64,000 nt of DNA. Origin: an uncultured Prevotella sp. (GTDB lineage: Bacteria; Bacteroidota; Bacteroidia; Bacteroidales; Bacteroidaceae). The stretch is from NCBI GenBank assembly GCA_900548585.1, contig URLI01000001.1, forward strand, positions 36,033-100,032. Direction: 5' to 3'. Positions 42,662-50,765 of this stretch are shown here, one piece after another. Position numbers and translations under genes: made by a program. The notes under the pieces are model-generated. The model was given only the letters and a program-made list of their open reading frames with translations. It did not search any database and was not told where the DNA came from. Every line of letters starts with the position of its first letter. Positions within the stretch are counted from its first letter, which is position 1.

Positions 42662-43519
42662 CTATTTTTTTTTATTATCAGGTAAGAACTTTCTGAACCT
42701 CTGTTCAATGTTCTTTGTGTCAAGTACCTTTAACTGTTCTTTTGCCATTTTATGGAGAACCTCAAAGCGTTGTTCCCTTGGCAACCCTTGCTTTATCATT
42801 TCTGAATTAGCAGACTCCATGTTAGATAGCACCACCAATTGATTAATACTTGCAGTTTCTCTAATATTCAGCCCTTTAGATACCAACTTTGGATTTGCCT
42901 CATTCCATTCCTTTGCCTTGCATCCAAAGAGAATTATATTAAGCATATCAGCTTCCGTTGCGTAAATAATTCCTTGTTTGATAGATTGAATATTCATTTT
43001 TGGAATAATCACGTTTTTGATAGCGTCGGTATGAAGTGCATAATTGGTCTTGGAGAGTATTCGCTTTGCGTTCCATTCAAGTGAAAGCGGGCTGCTTTCC
43101 TGCTCCTTTAATCTTTGATATTCCTTTACAATGTAAAGTTGGAATGTAGGACTAATCCACATGCCAAAGTTGAATGCAATGTCCCTATGTGCATAAGTGC
43201 CTCCATTTCGTCCTGCTTTAGATACAATACCAATTGCATTGGTAGCGTCTATCCATTTTCTTGGGGTCATATTAAATCTGTTCAATCCTGCTTCTTTCAT
43301 AAAGGTGTCGAATTCGACACCTTTAAAGTCTGGGTTATTTAGGCTTTCCCAAACGCCAAGATATTCTAAGGTGTTTTTGTTTCTCATCCAATTGCGAATA
43401 TGGTCTTCCCCCTCATTGGCTCTCACCATATCCGTCAGACTGATGTAGTCGTTATCATCTTTTCCTATAAGCACGGATATTTCCGTGTTCTGCACCGTTA
43501 TTTTCTTTGATGTATTCAT
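42662..43519 (-). CDS. KilA-N domain-containing protein
   Basis: This 285-residue protein has a KilA-N DNA-binding domain over about residues 20-140. DNDYISLTDMVRANEGEDHIRNWMRNKNTLEYLGVWE, MTPRKWIDATNAIGI and GGTYAHRDIAFNFGMWISPTFQLYIVKEYQRLK are characteristic (key pieces YISLTDM, KWIDATNAIGI, YAHRDIAF). KilA-N proteins are widespread in phages, integrated elements and large DNA viruses; their cellular role is usually unknown. The C-terminal half is helical and charged. The gene is AT-rich. A short homologous fragment lies just upstream at 43540-43739, which suggests a duplicated or replaced copy. Confidence 0.88.
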   Translation of the reverse strand: MNTSKKITVQNTEISVLIGKDDNDYISLTDMVRANEGEDHIRNWMRNKNTLEYLGVWESLNNPDFKGVEFDTFMKEAGLNRFNMTPRKWIDATNAIGIVSKAGRNGGTYAHRDIAFNFGMWISPTFQLYIVKEYQRLKEQESSPLSLEWNAKRILSKTNYALHTDAIKNVIIPKMNIQSIKQGIIYATEADMLNIILFGCKAKEWNEANPKLVSKGLNIRETASINQLVVLSNMESANSEMIKQGLPREQRFEVLHKMAKEQLKVLDTKNIEQRFRKFLPDNKKK

Positions 43520-43539
43520 ATTTTTACTCCTTACCTTTC

Positions 43540-43739
43540 AGTTCTCCGACAATCTTTTCCAGTTCAACACTGCCTTTTCTTTAATTGTGTCGAATTCGCC
43601 ACAATTAAAATTTGGATTATTCAGAAAATTTTGTGTTGAGAATAGGAAGTTTCCTAATTTTACTCATATTCTTCTCTTTTTTCAACTCCCTGAGTATCCT
43701 TGCCAATTCGCTAATATCGTAAGTATCATAACTGGTCAT
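43540..43739 (-). pseudogene. Degenerate KilA-N-type gene fragment
   Basis: Reading the minus strand, an ATG at 43739 opens MTSYDTYDISELARIL, and the frame stops at 43617-43619. In a shifted frame right after it comes NNPNFNCGEFDTIKEKAVLN. This closely parallels NNPDFKGVEFDTFMKEAGLN of the intact KilA-N protein next door. The fragment therefore looks like the broken 5' part of a second KilA-N gene with a frameshift and a truncation. A 40-residue peptide could still be made. Confidence 0.6.
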
Positions 43740-43761
43740 CATATTGAAGCCTATTGAGTAA

Positions 43762-44067
43762 CTATCCTATTGGCTTTGAAATGTCTATGCGCAATCCGAG
43801 AGAGTTGACAAGGCGAAAGAATAGTCCTACTCCAGGCTCAATCAATCCGTTTTCTATTTTTGATATGTATGACTTGGTAGTGCCTGCTTTCTTTGCCAAT
43901 TCGGTTTGCGTCATTTTTGCTTCCTTGCGTGCTTGTAAAAGGATTTGCGAGGCATAAAAAGCCTTTGCCTCATTTTCAAACTGTAAACGTTGCGGTGTAC
44001 CCTCCTTGCCGTATTTCGCATCCAGCACGAGGTCGTAGTCTTCAATCTTGTGGTTGTTTGTCTTCAT
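43762..44067 (-). CDS. XRE-family HTH antitoxin (HigA-like)
   Basis: This 101-residue protein has a helix-turn-helix near residues 48-95 (MTQTELAKKAGTTKSYISKIENG), in line with XRE/Cro-type regulators. The gene follows and overlaps a RelE/HigB-type toxin gene by 26 bases. Toxin-first order is typical of higBA modules, where the antitoxin represses the shared promoter and neutralises the toxin. The C-terminal end (LGLRIDISKPIG) is the usual beta-edge of HigA. Family names differ between databases, so I leave the symbol blank. Confidence 0.85.
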   Translation of the reverse strand: MKTNNHKIEDYDLVLDAKYGKEGTPQRLQFENEAKAFYASQILLQARKEAKMTQTELAKKAGTTKSYISKIENGLIEPGVGLFFRLVNSLGLRIDISKPIG

Positions 44068-44377
44068 AATATGCCTCCTTTATCTTTAGTGCTTTTTCTA
44101 TTTCTTGTCTGGGTGTTTTCTTTGTCTTCTTGTGAAAGCCATTGAACAGCACCACGATTTGTCCGTTGTCAAAAATAAAGAACACACGGTAGATATTGCT
44201 CCCGTATTCAATTCGCAATTCAAACAATCCATCTCTGATCGCTTTGACAAACTTTGACGAAAGTCTTTCCTGTGTTTTCAGTAGCTGCAAGGCGTAGTCT
44301 ATCTTTCGCTGCACTTTCTCATCCAGCGTCTGCATGAATGCCTGAAAATAGCCACCGTATGTTCTTATTCGTCTCAT
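44042..44377 (-). CDS. RelE/HigB-type toxin (phage-derived Gp49-like)
   Basis: This 111-residue protein matches the RelE/HigB fold: an N-terminal helix pair (FMQTLDEKVQRKIDYALQLL), then LFELRIEYGSNIYRVFFIFDNGQIVVLFNGFHKKTKKTP, whose pieces ELRIEYGSNIYRVFF and LFNGFHKKTKK carry the basic active-site residues. Such toxins are mRNA endonucleases acting at the ribosome. The promoter box ends only 4 bases before the ATG, so the transcript may be leaderless. The cognate antitoxin gene overlaps its 3' end. Confidence 0.87.
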   Translation of the reverse strand: MRRIRTYGGYFQAFMQTLDEKVQRKIDYALQLLKTQERLSSKFVKAIRDGLFELRIEYGSNIYRVFFIFDNGQIVVLFNGFHKKTKKTPRQEIEKALKIKEAYYEDKQPQD

Positions 44378-44381
44378 ACTG

Positions 44382-44389
44382 CAAAAGTA
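44382..44389 (-). promoter_or_regulatory. Minus-7 promoter box (TACTTTTG) of the HigBA-type module
   Basis: CAAAAGTA reads TACTTTTG in gene direction and lies 4 bases before the toxin ATG at 44377. The predicted transcription start coincides with the start codon. Confidence 0.55.
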
Positions 44390-44531
44390 GCAAAAGTTTC
44401 TATATATAACAACATTTTCCGCTGTTTTTTTTTACCGTATAGTAAAATTAGGAATTATCGCAGAGTCAACCAGCAAAAAACCTCGCTGAAAAGATTTCCC
44501 CTCATAATATCGTTATAACCAAAAAAAAACG

Positions 44532-44539
44532 TAACTTTG
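44532..44539 (+). promoter_or_regulatory. Minus-7 promoter box (TAACTTTG) of the rlmN operon
   Basis: Exact TAnnTTTG box 19 bases before the rlmN ATG. It should drive rlmN, pdxA and the flippase-like gene together. The A-run just before it (44521-44529) may bend the DNA. Confidence 0.65.
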
Positions 44540-44558
44540 CAAACCGCATTATGAGAAT

Positions 44559-45635
44559 ATGATGGACGAGAAGGACAGGAAACCACTGCTGGGAATGACA
44601 CCGGACGAGATGAGAGACGAGGTGACATCGCTCGGGATGCCTGCATTCACAGCAAGGCAGATCGCGGAGTGGATATACCGCAAGGGCGTGGAAGACATCG
44701 GGGAGATGACCAACATATCGAAGAAGAACCGCGAGCTGCTGGCACAGAGGTTCGTCACGGGAAGGTCAAAGGCCATTGCCGCACAGACTTCCGCCGACGG
44801 GACACGCAAATACCTGTTCCCCGCAGGCATCGGCAATGCCACGGTGGAGGCGGTGTATATCCCCGACGGGGAACGCGCCACGCTGTGCGTCTCGTGCCAG
44901 GTGGGATGCAAGATGAACTGCCTGTTCTGCCAGACAGGCAAGCAGGGCTTCGAGGGGCAACTCACCGCAGCCGCGATACTCAACCAGGTTTACTCGCTGC
45001 CAGAGAGCGGCAAACTCACCAACGTGGTGTTCATGGGACAGGGAGAACCGATGGACAACCTCGACAACGTGTTGCGCGCAACCGAGACACTCACCGCCGA
45101 ATACGGATGGGCATGGAGCCCCAAGCGCATAACCGTGAGCACGGTCGGGGTGAGGGGCAAACTGAAACGCTTCCTCGACGAGAGCCGCTGCCATCTGGCA
45201 ATAAGCCTGCACTCGCCGTTCCACGAGCAGCGCCTGCGCCTAATGCCCGCCGAGAGGGCAATGCCGATAGAGGACACCGTGGCCCTGCTGAGGCAATACG
45301 ACTTCAGCGGGCAGCGGAGGCTGTCGTTCGAGTACATCGTGCTCGGCGGAGAGAACGACACCACGGAGCACGCCAGGGCTATCGTCAGGCTGCTTTCAGG
45401 AATGGAGTGCCGCGTCAACCTTATCAGGTTCCACCAGATACCAGGAGTGCCGCTGCACGGGGCAAGCGACGGCAGGATTGAGGAAATGCGCGACTATCTC
45501 ACCGCACACGGCATATTCACGACGATACGCGCGTCGCGCGGACAGGACATACTTGCCGCGTGCGGGCTGCTCAACACCAAGTACAAAGACCGTCAGGATG
45601 AGGAAGCCCACGGAAGACGGGAACAACAAGAATAA
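44559..45635 (+). CDS. rlmN: 23S rRNA (adenine2503-C2)-methyltransferase RlmN
   Basis: This 358-residue radical SAM enzyme methylates A2503 of 23S rRNA and A37 of some tRNAs. The iron-sulfur cluster motif is GCKMNCLFC (Cys117, Cys121, Cys124), followed by QTGKQGF. LTNVVFMGQGEPMDN is the SAM-binding GEP-type motif. AACGLLN near the end holds the methyl-carrying cysteine (Cys335). The N-terminal helical domain (MRDEVTSLGMPAFTARQIAEWIY) is typical. Tandem ATG codons open the frame. pdxA follows after 24 bases. Confidence 0.97.
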   Translation: MMDEKDRKPLLGMTPDEMRDEVTSLGMPAFTARQIAEWIYRKGVEDIGEMTNISKKNRELLAQRFVTGRSKAIAAQTSADGTRKYLFPAGIGNATVEAVYIPDGERATLCVSCQVGCKMNCLFCQTGKQGFEGQLTAAAILNQVYSLPESGKLTNVVFMGQGEPMDNLDNVLRATETLTAEYGWAWSPKRITVSTVGVRGKLKRFLDESRCHLAISLHSPFHEQRLRLMPAERAMPIEDTVALLRQYDFSGQRRLSFEYIVLGGENDTTEHARAIVRLLSGMECRVNLIRFHQIPGVPLHGASDGRIEEMRDYLTAHGIFTTIRASRGQDILAACGLLNTKYKDRQDEEAHGRREQQE

Positions 45636-45659
45636 CAGGAAAAAGAAAAAGAACATAAT

Positions 45660-46763
45660 ATGGAAAACAGGAAAATACGCATCGCCATAACGCACGGCGA
45701 CACCAATGGAACAGGTTACGAATTGATATTCAAGGCTTTCGCAGAGCCAGGGATGCTCGAACTTTGCACACCAGTGATATACGGCTCGCCGAAGGTGGCC
45801 GCATACCACCGCAACGTGCTCGACGTGCAGGCCAATTTCTGTATAATAAACAACGCGGAGGAGACACAGGACGGACGGCTCAACCTGCTGACGGTGCTCG
45901 AGGACGACACAAAGGTGGAGATGGGAACACCGACAGCAGAGTCAGGAGAGGCTGCCGTGAAGGCACTCAACATGGCCATCAGCGACTGCCAGAAAGGATT
46001 AGTCGACGCAATAGCAGGGGCGCCGGTTGGCGAGAGCAACTTCAGATTAGGCAACACTGACTGCAAAGACCAGGCCACACTGTTGGAGAAGACCGTGGGC
46101 GAAGGGAGAGAAGCCCTGCGAATGATTGTCGGGAAAAAAATGAGGATCGCATTCGCGACGACAGACATGCCACTCAAGGAGGTGGCACAGGCAATAACCA
46201 CCGAGCTCGTGGAGCAAAAGGCGGCGGCGCTGCACGAAACACTGCTCAGGGACTTCCGCCTGTCGAACCCGCGCATAGCAATACTTGCGCTGAACCCAAC
46301 GGAAGAAAGCGGCAGCGGGGCAGAAAGCGAGGAAACGACGATACTGAGGCCAGCGATGGAGAAACTCGAGGCCGACGGCAAGCAGGTGTTCGGCCCCTAC
46401 CCGGCGGAAAGGTTCTTCGGCGAGGCGCAGTACACGGCATTCGACGGCATACTGGCAATGTACAAGGATCAGGGGACGATAGCATTCCGCACCATCGAGC
46501 AGGAAAACGGGGTCAGGGTATGCGCCGCGATGCCGGTGGTGATGACAATGCCGGACATTGGGCCGGAGTTCAGGAAGGCCGGGAGTGGCGAGGCTGACGG
46601 ACAGACGATGCGCAACGCCATATACTCGGCGATCGACATGGCGCGCAACCGCGCCGACTATGACGGGGCGAGGAAAGACCCGCTGAGGAAACTATACCAC
46701 GAGAGACGCGACGAGAGCGACAAGGCACGCTTCAACATACCTAAGAGACAGGCGGCGGAATAG
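45660..46763 (+). CDS. pdxA: 4-hydroxythreonine-4-phosphate dehydrogenase PdxA
   Basis: This 367-residue enzyme oxidises 4-phosphohydroxy-L-threonine in the DXP-dependent pyridoxal phosphate pathway. It starts IRIAITHGDTNGTGYELI, where most PdxA proteins have GDPxGIGPE, so the opening is the Bacteroidota variant. DAIAGAPVGESNF and LALNPTEESGSGAESE are the substrate and metal regions, and FGPYPAERFF matches the third metal-binding segment, though the usual histidine positions are altered. The substitutions are worth noting but the fold is clear. It lies in an operon between rlmN and the membrane protein. Confidence 0.92.
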   Translation: MENRKIRIAITHGDTNGTGYELIFKAFAEPGMLELCTPVIYGSPKVAAYHRNVLDVQANFCIINNAEETQDGRLNLLTVLEDDTKVEMGTPTAESGEAAVKALNMAISDCQKGLVDAIAGAPVGESNFRLGNTDCKDQATLLEKTVGEGREALRMIVGKKMRIAFATTDMPLKEVAQAITTELVEQKAAALHETLLRDFRLSNPRIAILALNPTEESGSGAESEETTILRPAMEKLEADGKQVFGPYPAERFFGEAQYTAFDGILAMYKDQGTIAFRTIEQENGVRVCAAMPVVMTMPDIGPEFRKAGSGEADGQTMRNAIYSAIDMARNRADYDGARKDPLRKLYHERRDESDKARFNIPKRQAAE

Positions 46764-46816
46764 GAAGGCGGCAACAGCAGGTTGCTCGCAGGCTCACGCT
46801 AACATAATAGACCGGA

Positions 46817-47821
46817 ATGAAAAAGAAATACCAGAACGCGTTCTTCGTCTTCGGACTGGTTCTGCTCGTTGTGATGATAACCCAGCTTGATTTCGTGCAG
46901 GTATGGGAGGGCCTCCGCCACGCAGGCTACTGGTTCATCGCCGTGCTGGCATTGTGGTTTTTCCTCTATTTCTTCAACACCACGTCATGGTACATCATAA
47001 TAAGAAGCACCGCCGCTCACCAAGGCGAGGGGGACAAGATACCGTTCATGTGGCTATACAAGGTGATGGTGTCCGGGTTCGCGCTCAACTATGCCACCCC
47101 GGGAGGACTGATGGGGGGCGAGCCTTACCGCATAATGGAACTGTCGCCACACATCGGCGCAGAGCGGGCGTCGTCGTCGGTGATACTGCACACGATGACT
47201 CACATCTTCAGCCACCTGTGGTTCTGGCTGCTGTCAGTGGTGATTTACATCGCCTCCGAGACCGTAACGCCGTTCATGGCAGGCCTGCTCGCCGCCGTGA
47301 CGGCCTTCTGCGCCATCGGAATATGGTTCTTCATGAAAGGCTACCGCAAGGGCCTTGCCAACCGCGCCATGGCACTCCTTAGCCGTATCCCGGGGGCGAA
47401 GCGCAGGGCGAGGCGCTTCATCGAGACACACCACGGCCAACTCGACAACATCGACAGGCAGATAGCGGCGCTCCACAGGCAGAACCCGCGCACCTTCTGG
47501 GGCGCGCTGCTCCTCGAGCTCGCGTGCCGTTTCGCCTCGGCGCTCGAGGTGATGTTTGTCCTGCTCGTCATCATGCCGTCGGTCAGCTACCTGCAATGCG
47601 TCCTTATACTTGCGTTCACCAGCCTGTTCGCCAACCTGCTGTTCTTCATGCCGTTGCAGATCGGCGGCCGCGAGGGAGGCTTCATGATGTCGGCTTCCGG
47701 GCTCGCGCTCACCTCTTCCGCCGGGATATTCGTGGCACTCATCGTCCGGCTGCGCGAACTGTTCTGGACCGCTATGGGAATGTTGCTCATAAAGGTTGGA
47801 AAGCGCGCAAAGACTCGCTGA
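46817..47821 (+). CDS. Flippase-like membrane protein (LPG synthase TM / UPF0104 family)
   Basis: This 334-residue protein has about 7-8 membrane segments and belongs to the lysylphosphatidylglycerol synthase transmembrane-region (AglD2/UPF0104) family. Typical pieces are YKVMVSGFALNYATPGGLMGGEPYRI and FFMPLQIGGREGGFMM. There is no C-terminal aminoacyl-transfer domain, so it is not a full MprF enzyme. Relatives are thought to flip lipids or glycolipids. It is the third gene of the rlmN-pdxA operon, 53 bases after pdxA. The true substrate is unknown. Confidence 0.85.
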   Translation: MKKKYQNAFFVFGLVLLVVMITQLDFVQVWEGLRHAGYWFIAVLALWFFLYFFNTTSWYIIIRSTAAHQGEGDKIPFMWLYKVMVSGFALNYATPGGLMGGEPYRIMELSPHIGAERASSSVILHTMTHIFSHLWFWLLSVVIYIASETVTPFMAGLLAAVTAFCAIGIWFFMKGYRKGLANRAMALLSRIPGAKRRARRFIETHHGQLDNIDRQIAALHRQNPRTFWGALLLELACRFASALEVMFVLLVIMPSVSYLQCVLILAFTSLFANLLFFMPLQIGGREGGFMMSASGLALTSSAGIFVALIVRLRELFWTAMGMLLIKVGKRAKTR

Positions 47822-47915
47822 GCCTGCGGGCATTTTCCCGCAATGCCGCGCCTTGTCACAAACCGCACTGCGGAAGCCATCAGACCGCGCTGCCGTTTGT
47901 ATGCCCTCACAGTGC

Positions 47916-47996
47916 AAACACGCCGAATTTGGTGAACAATCACGCCGAATTTGTTGAGCAAACACGCCGTAATTGGTCACCAAACACGCCGTAATT
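47916..47996. repeat. 22-bp-period palindromic array, 4 units (array 4)
   Basis: Cores begin at 47916, 47938, 47960 and 47982, exactly 22 bases apart. The first reads AAACACGCCGAATTT; the last two read AAACACGCCGTAATT. It sits between the convergent 3' ends of the flippase-like gene and ahpC. The rest of that 326-base gap holds only the ahpC terminator. Confidence 0.9.
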
Positions 47997-48088
47997 GCAG
48001 CGCGGCAAGCCACAAAACCGGAGCATTAAGGAATGATTTCCGGCATGGATATGCCGCCCTGAAAGAAATCTGACACACACAACAAAGA

Positions 48089-48130
48089 GAGGGGGCGCGC
48101 CAGAAATCACCTTACTGGCACGCCCTCCCC
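48089..48130 (-). terminator. Terminator of the sod-ahpC transcript
   Basis: GGGGGCGCGCCAG pairs with CTGGCACGCCCTCC around an 11-base loop with one mismatch. It lies 18 bases beyond the ahpC stop; TCTCTTTGTTG follows on the minus strand. Confidence 0.7.
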
Positions 48131-48147
48131 GAAAAATCATCCGCCTA

Positions 48148-48714
48148 TCAAATCTTGCCAACGAGATCTATGCTCGGCTTGATGGTCTTGCCGCCCTTTC
48201 TCCACCTGGCGGGGCAAACCTCGCCGTCATGGGTGGCAACGAACTGTGCGGCCTGCACCTTGCGCACGAGCTCGTCTGCGTTGCGCCCGATGTTGTTGTC
48301 CTGGATCTCCGCCACCTTGACCTTTCCCTCCGGGTTAACGAGGAAGGTGCCACGGTAGGCCAGGCCGGCATCCTCGATATACACCCCGAAACCCTTTGCC
48401 AGTGTCCCTATCGGGTCGGCGAGCATCGGGAATTTTATCTTCTTTATGCTTTCCGAAGCATCGTGCCATGCCTTGTGTACGTAATGCGAGTCGCAGCTCA
48501 CCGAGAACACCTCCACGCCCATCGCCTTGAGCTCGTCGTATTTCTCGGCGAGGTCAACCAGCTCGGTTGGGCAAACGAAAGTGAAGTCGGCAGGGTAGAA
48601 GAAGAACAGAGCCCACTTGCCCTTGATGTCCTCGTTGCTCACGGTCTTGAACTCACCGTTGTGGAATGCGTTTACTTTAAATTCCGGTACTTGTGCATTA
48701 ATGATTGGTTCCAT
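48148..48714 (-). CDS. ahpC: Alkyl hydroperoxide reductase subunit C (2-Cys peroxiredoxin)
   Basis: This 188-residue typical 2-Cys peroxiredoxin reduces hydrogen peroxide and organic hydroperoxides. The peroxidatic cysteine is Cys48 in DFTFVCPTE, and the resolving cysteine is Cys167 in GEVCPARW. GGLG-type and YF-type features of the sensitive AhpC group are partly present. No ahpF reductase gene follows, as the transcript ends in a terminator, so the reducing partner is encoded elsewhere. It lies 50 bases after sod and across from oxyR, matching an oxidative-stress regulon. Confidence 0.96.
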   Translation of the reverse strand: MEPIINAQVPEFKVNAFHNGEFKTVSNEDIKGKWALFFFYPADFTFVCPTELVDLAEKYDELKAMGVEVFSVSCDSHYVHKAWHDASESIKKIKFPMLADPIGTLAKGFGVYIEDAGLAYRGTFLVNPEGKVKVAEIQDNNIGRNADELVRKVQAAQFVATHDGEVCPARWRKGGKTIKPSIDLVGKI

Positions 48715-48764
48715 AATTATATTTATTGTTAGTTTGTTTTGAATTTTTTTCTACTTTTCATTAT

Positions 48765-49349
48765 TCACTTCATCCGGTCTTCAACAACTTCCCAGTTGAT
48801 TATAGACCAGATTGCTGCCAGATGATCGGCTCTCCTGTTCTGAAAGTCGAGATAGTAAGCGTGTTCCCACACATCGATTCCCAGCAGCGGGTTCAGTCCG
48901 CCGCGCAGCGGGTTGTCTCCGTTCGCCTCCTGGGTTATGACGAGCCGTCCGTCCCTGTCCTGCGACAGCCATGCCCACCCGGAACCGAAGAGTGTGGCGG
49001 CAGCCTTCGTGAACCGCTCCTTGAACTCCCCGAAGCTCCCGAACGCGGCATTTATGGCATCAGCCACCCTGCCCTTTGGCTCGTTGTTGTCGGCCTGCGG
49101 CATGAACTGCAGGAAATACAGACTGTGGTTGAGTGTCTGCCCGGCGTTGTTATACACCGGCCCTTCCGGTGCCGACTTCACTATTTCTTCCACAGACTTG
49201 CCCTCGAGCGCAGTGCCCTCGACAAGGCTGTTGGTCGTGTTGACATAATTCTGCAAATGTTTCCCGTAGTGGAAATTTATTGTCTGCTTGCTTATTACCG
49301 GCTCGAGTGCATCCTCGGCATACGGCAGTCTTGGCATATCTATTTTCAT
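48765..49349 (-). CDS. sodB: Superoxide dismutase (Fe/Mn family)
   Basis: This 194-residue enzyme converts superoxide to hydrogen peroxide and oxygen. Metal ligands are His27 (FHYGKHLQNYV), the His of TLNHSLYF, and the Asp and His of GIDVWEHAYY. The QFMP segment and GSGWAWL are those of the Fe or cambialistic forms of Bacteroidota. The protein is cytoplasmic. Peroxide it makes would be removed by AhpC from the next gene. Metal choice cannot be settled from sequence, so sodB is a family name here. Confidence 0.94.
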   Translation of the reverse strand: MKIDMPRLPYAEDALEPVISKQTINFHYGKHLQNYVNTTNSLVEGTALEGKSVEEIVKSAPEGPVYNNAGQTLNHSLYFLQFMPQADNNEPKGRVADAINAAFGSFGEFKERFTKAAATLFGSGWAWLSQDRDGRLVITQEANGDNPLRGGLNPLLGIDVWEHAYYLDFQNRRADHLAAIWSIINWEVVEDRMK

Positions 49350-49394
49350 TATCTTGTTGTTTTAAACCTTTACTAATGTTTTCTTATCACAACG

Positions 49395-49402
49395 CAAAGA
49401 TA
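49395..49402 (-). promoter_or_regulatory. Minus-7 promoter box (TATCTTTG) of sod-ahpC
   Basis: CAAAGATA reads TATCTTTG on the minus strand, 46 bases before the sod start. The adjacent stretch 49428-49462 contains several ATAG and CTAT tetranucleotides of the kind bound by OxyR, but their spacing does not match the E. coli consensus. The rest of the 315-base sod-oxyR gap shows no gene. Confidence 0.55.
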
Positions 49403-49630
49403 GGCAACACCTGCCACATTCGCAACAGATAATGTCTATAGTCCAATCGACAAAACCTATAACGAGCCATACGGCATTGAAAACCAGCACAATAAAAATC
49501 AACATCTTTTTTGTGGGAAATCATTTTTTGTGGTGACGACAGTCTTTAAACTATTGTCAAGGTGTAGCAGCATGTCATATTCATTATTAAACATTCTGTG
49601 GCAATATGCCGATATTAAGTTTTTTTTTCG

Positions 49631-49638
49631 TAAGTTTG
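49631..49638 (+). promoter_or_regulatory. Minus-7 promoter box (TAAGTTTG) of oxyR
   Basis: TAAGTTTG matches TAnnTTTG and lies 26 bases before the oxyR ATG. A T-run precedes it. Confidence 0.55.
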
Positions 49639-49664
49639 CAGTGCTATAGAAAGGAACGACATAT

Positions 49665-50591
49665 ATGACACTGCAACAACTGGAATATGTGATGGCTGTG
49701 TTCCGCTACAGGCACTTTGCCAAGGCGGCGGAGCACTGCAACGTGACACAGCCCACCCTTAGCTCGATGGTACAGAAATTAGAGGAAGAACTGGGTTTGA
49801 GGATTTTCGACCGCAGCAGGCAGCCGATAATGCCCACGCAGGCTGGGAAACTCATCATTGAGCAGGCGTGGAGCGTCATGGTGAGGGCAAAGAAACTGCG
49901 CGATACAGCGGAAGAGCAGAAGAAGTCGGTCACGGGGACGTTCAACATCGGCGTGCTGCCTACGATAGCGCCGTATCTCGTGCCGAGGTTCTTCCCCAAG
50001 ATGATTGACGACCACCCGGAGATGGACGTGCGCATCACGGAGATGAAGACTGCCGACATAAAGAAGGCTCTTATGCACGGAGACATCGACGCCGGGATAT
50101 TGGCAAGGATTGATGGTTTGGATGATTTCGTCTGCCACAACCTGTTCTACGAGCAGTTCATGGCATACGTCGCCGCGACCGACCGCCTGACCAACCTGAG
50201 GACAATACGCGTGACCGACCTGAAGGACGAGTTCCTGTGGTTGCTTGACGAGGGGCATTGCTTCCGCGACCAACTGGTGAAGTTCTGCAAACTGGAAGCG
50301 GCATCTATGAGCAAGAAGGCATACAACCTCGGCGGCATAGAGACATTCATGCGAATAGTGGAAAACGGCAAGGGGGTGACGTTCATCCCCGAACTTGCCA
50401 CGATGCAGCTCACCGAGAGCCAGATGCGCCTCGTGAAGCCGTTCGCTCACCCCATACCCACCCGCGAACTGGTGTTCATGACGAGCCGCCACTTCATCAG
50501 GGAAACGCTGCGCGACATTATAATAGAGCGCGTCAGGCGGTCGGTGCCGGCATCGATGCTAACCCTTGCGCGGACAAGCGTGCGGATATAA
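49665..50591 (+). CDS. oxyR: LysR-family hydrogen peroxide sensor OxyR
   Basis: This 308-residue LysR-type regulator has an N-terminal winged helix (MTLQQLEYVMAVFRYRHFAK, with HCNVTQPTLSSMVQKLEEELG) and a C-terminal sensing domain. The redox pair is Cys199 in EGHCFRDQ and Cys208 in KFCKLE, the same numbering and spacing as E. coli OxyR, so a disulfide switch is expected. It is divergent from sod-ahpC, the usual target arrangement, and likely controls that promoter. The length is normal. Confidence 0.95.
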   Translation: MTLQQLEYVMAVFRYRHFAKAAEHCNVTQPTLSSMVQKLEEELGLRIFDRSRQPIMPTQAGKLIIEQAWSVMVRAKKLRDTAEEQKKSVTGTFNIGVLPTIAPYLVPRFFPKMIDDHPEMDVRITEMKTADIKKALMHGDIDAGILARIDGLDDFVCHNLFYEQFMAYVAATDRLTNLRTIRVTDLKDEFLWLLDEGHCFRDQLVKFCKLEAASMSKKAYNLGGIETFMRIVENGKGVTFIPELATMQLTESQMRLVKPFAHPIPTRELVFMTSRHFIRETLRDIIIERVRRSVPASMLTLARTSVRI

Positions 50592-50765
50592 GCCAGGATA
50601 TACAATGAAACTCCTGCGTGGAGTGACACTTACCGTTTCGTCTTTTGCCAACCCGTCCCCCGGCAGCACAAGCCGCTTGCCGGCATCTCAGACCAGGTTG
50701 TAATTTTGCTGAAGCCATCGCGCCACCGTCAACGGCTCTTCCCTCATCAGTTTTCCAACGCGCCC

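Noticed and set aside
42662..44377. Prophage call for the KilA-N region
   Set aside because: No integrase, capsid, terminase or lysis genes are present. One KilA-N protein and a TA pair are not enough.
45660..46763. PdxA as inactive because its opening motif differs from GDPxGIGPE
   Set aside because: The change (GDTNGTGYE) affects a loop and the rest of the family pattern is kept. I could not show loss of metal ligands by eye.
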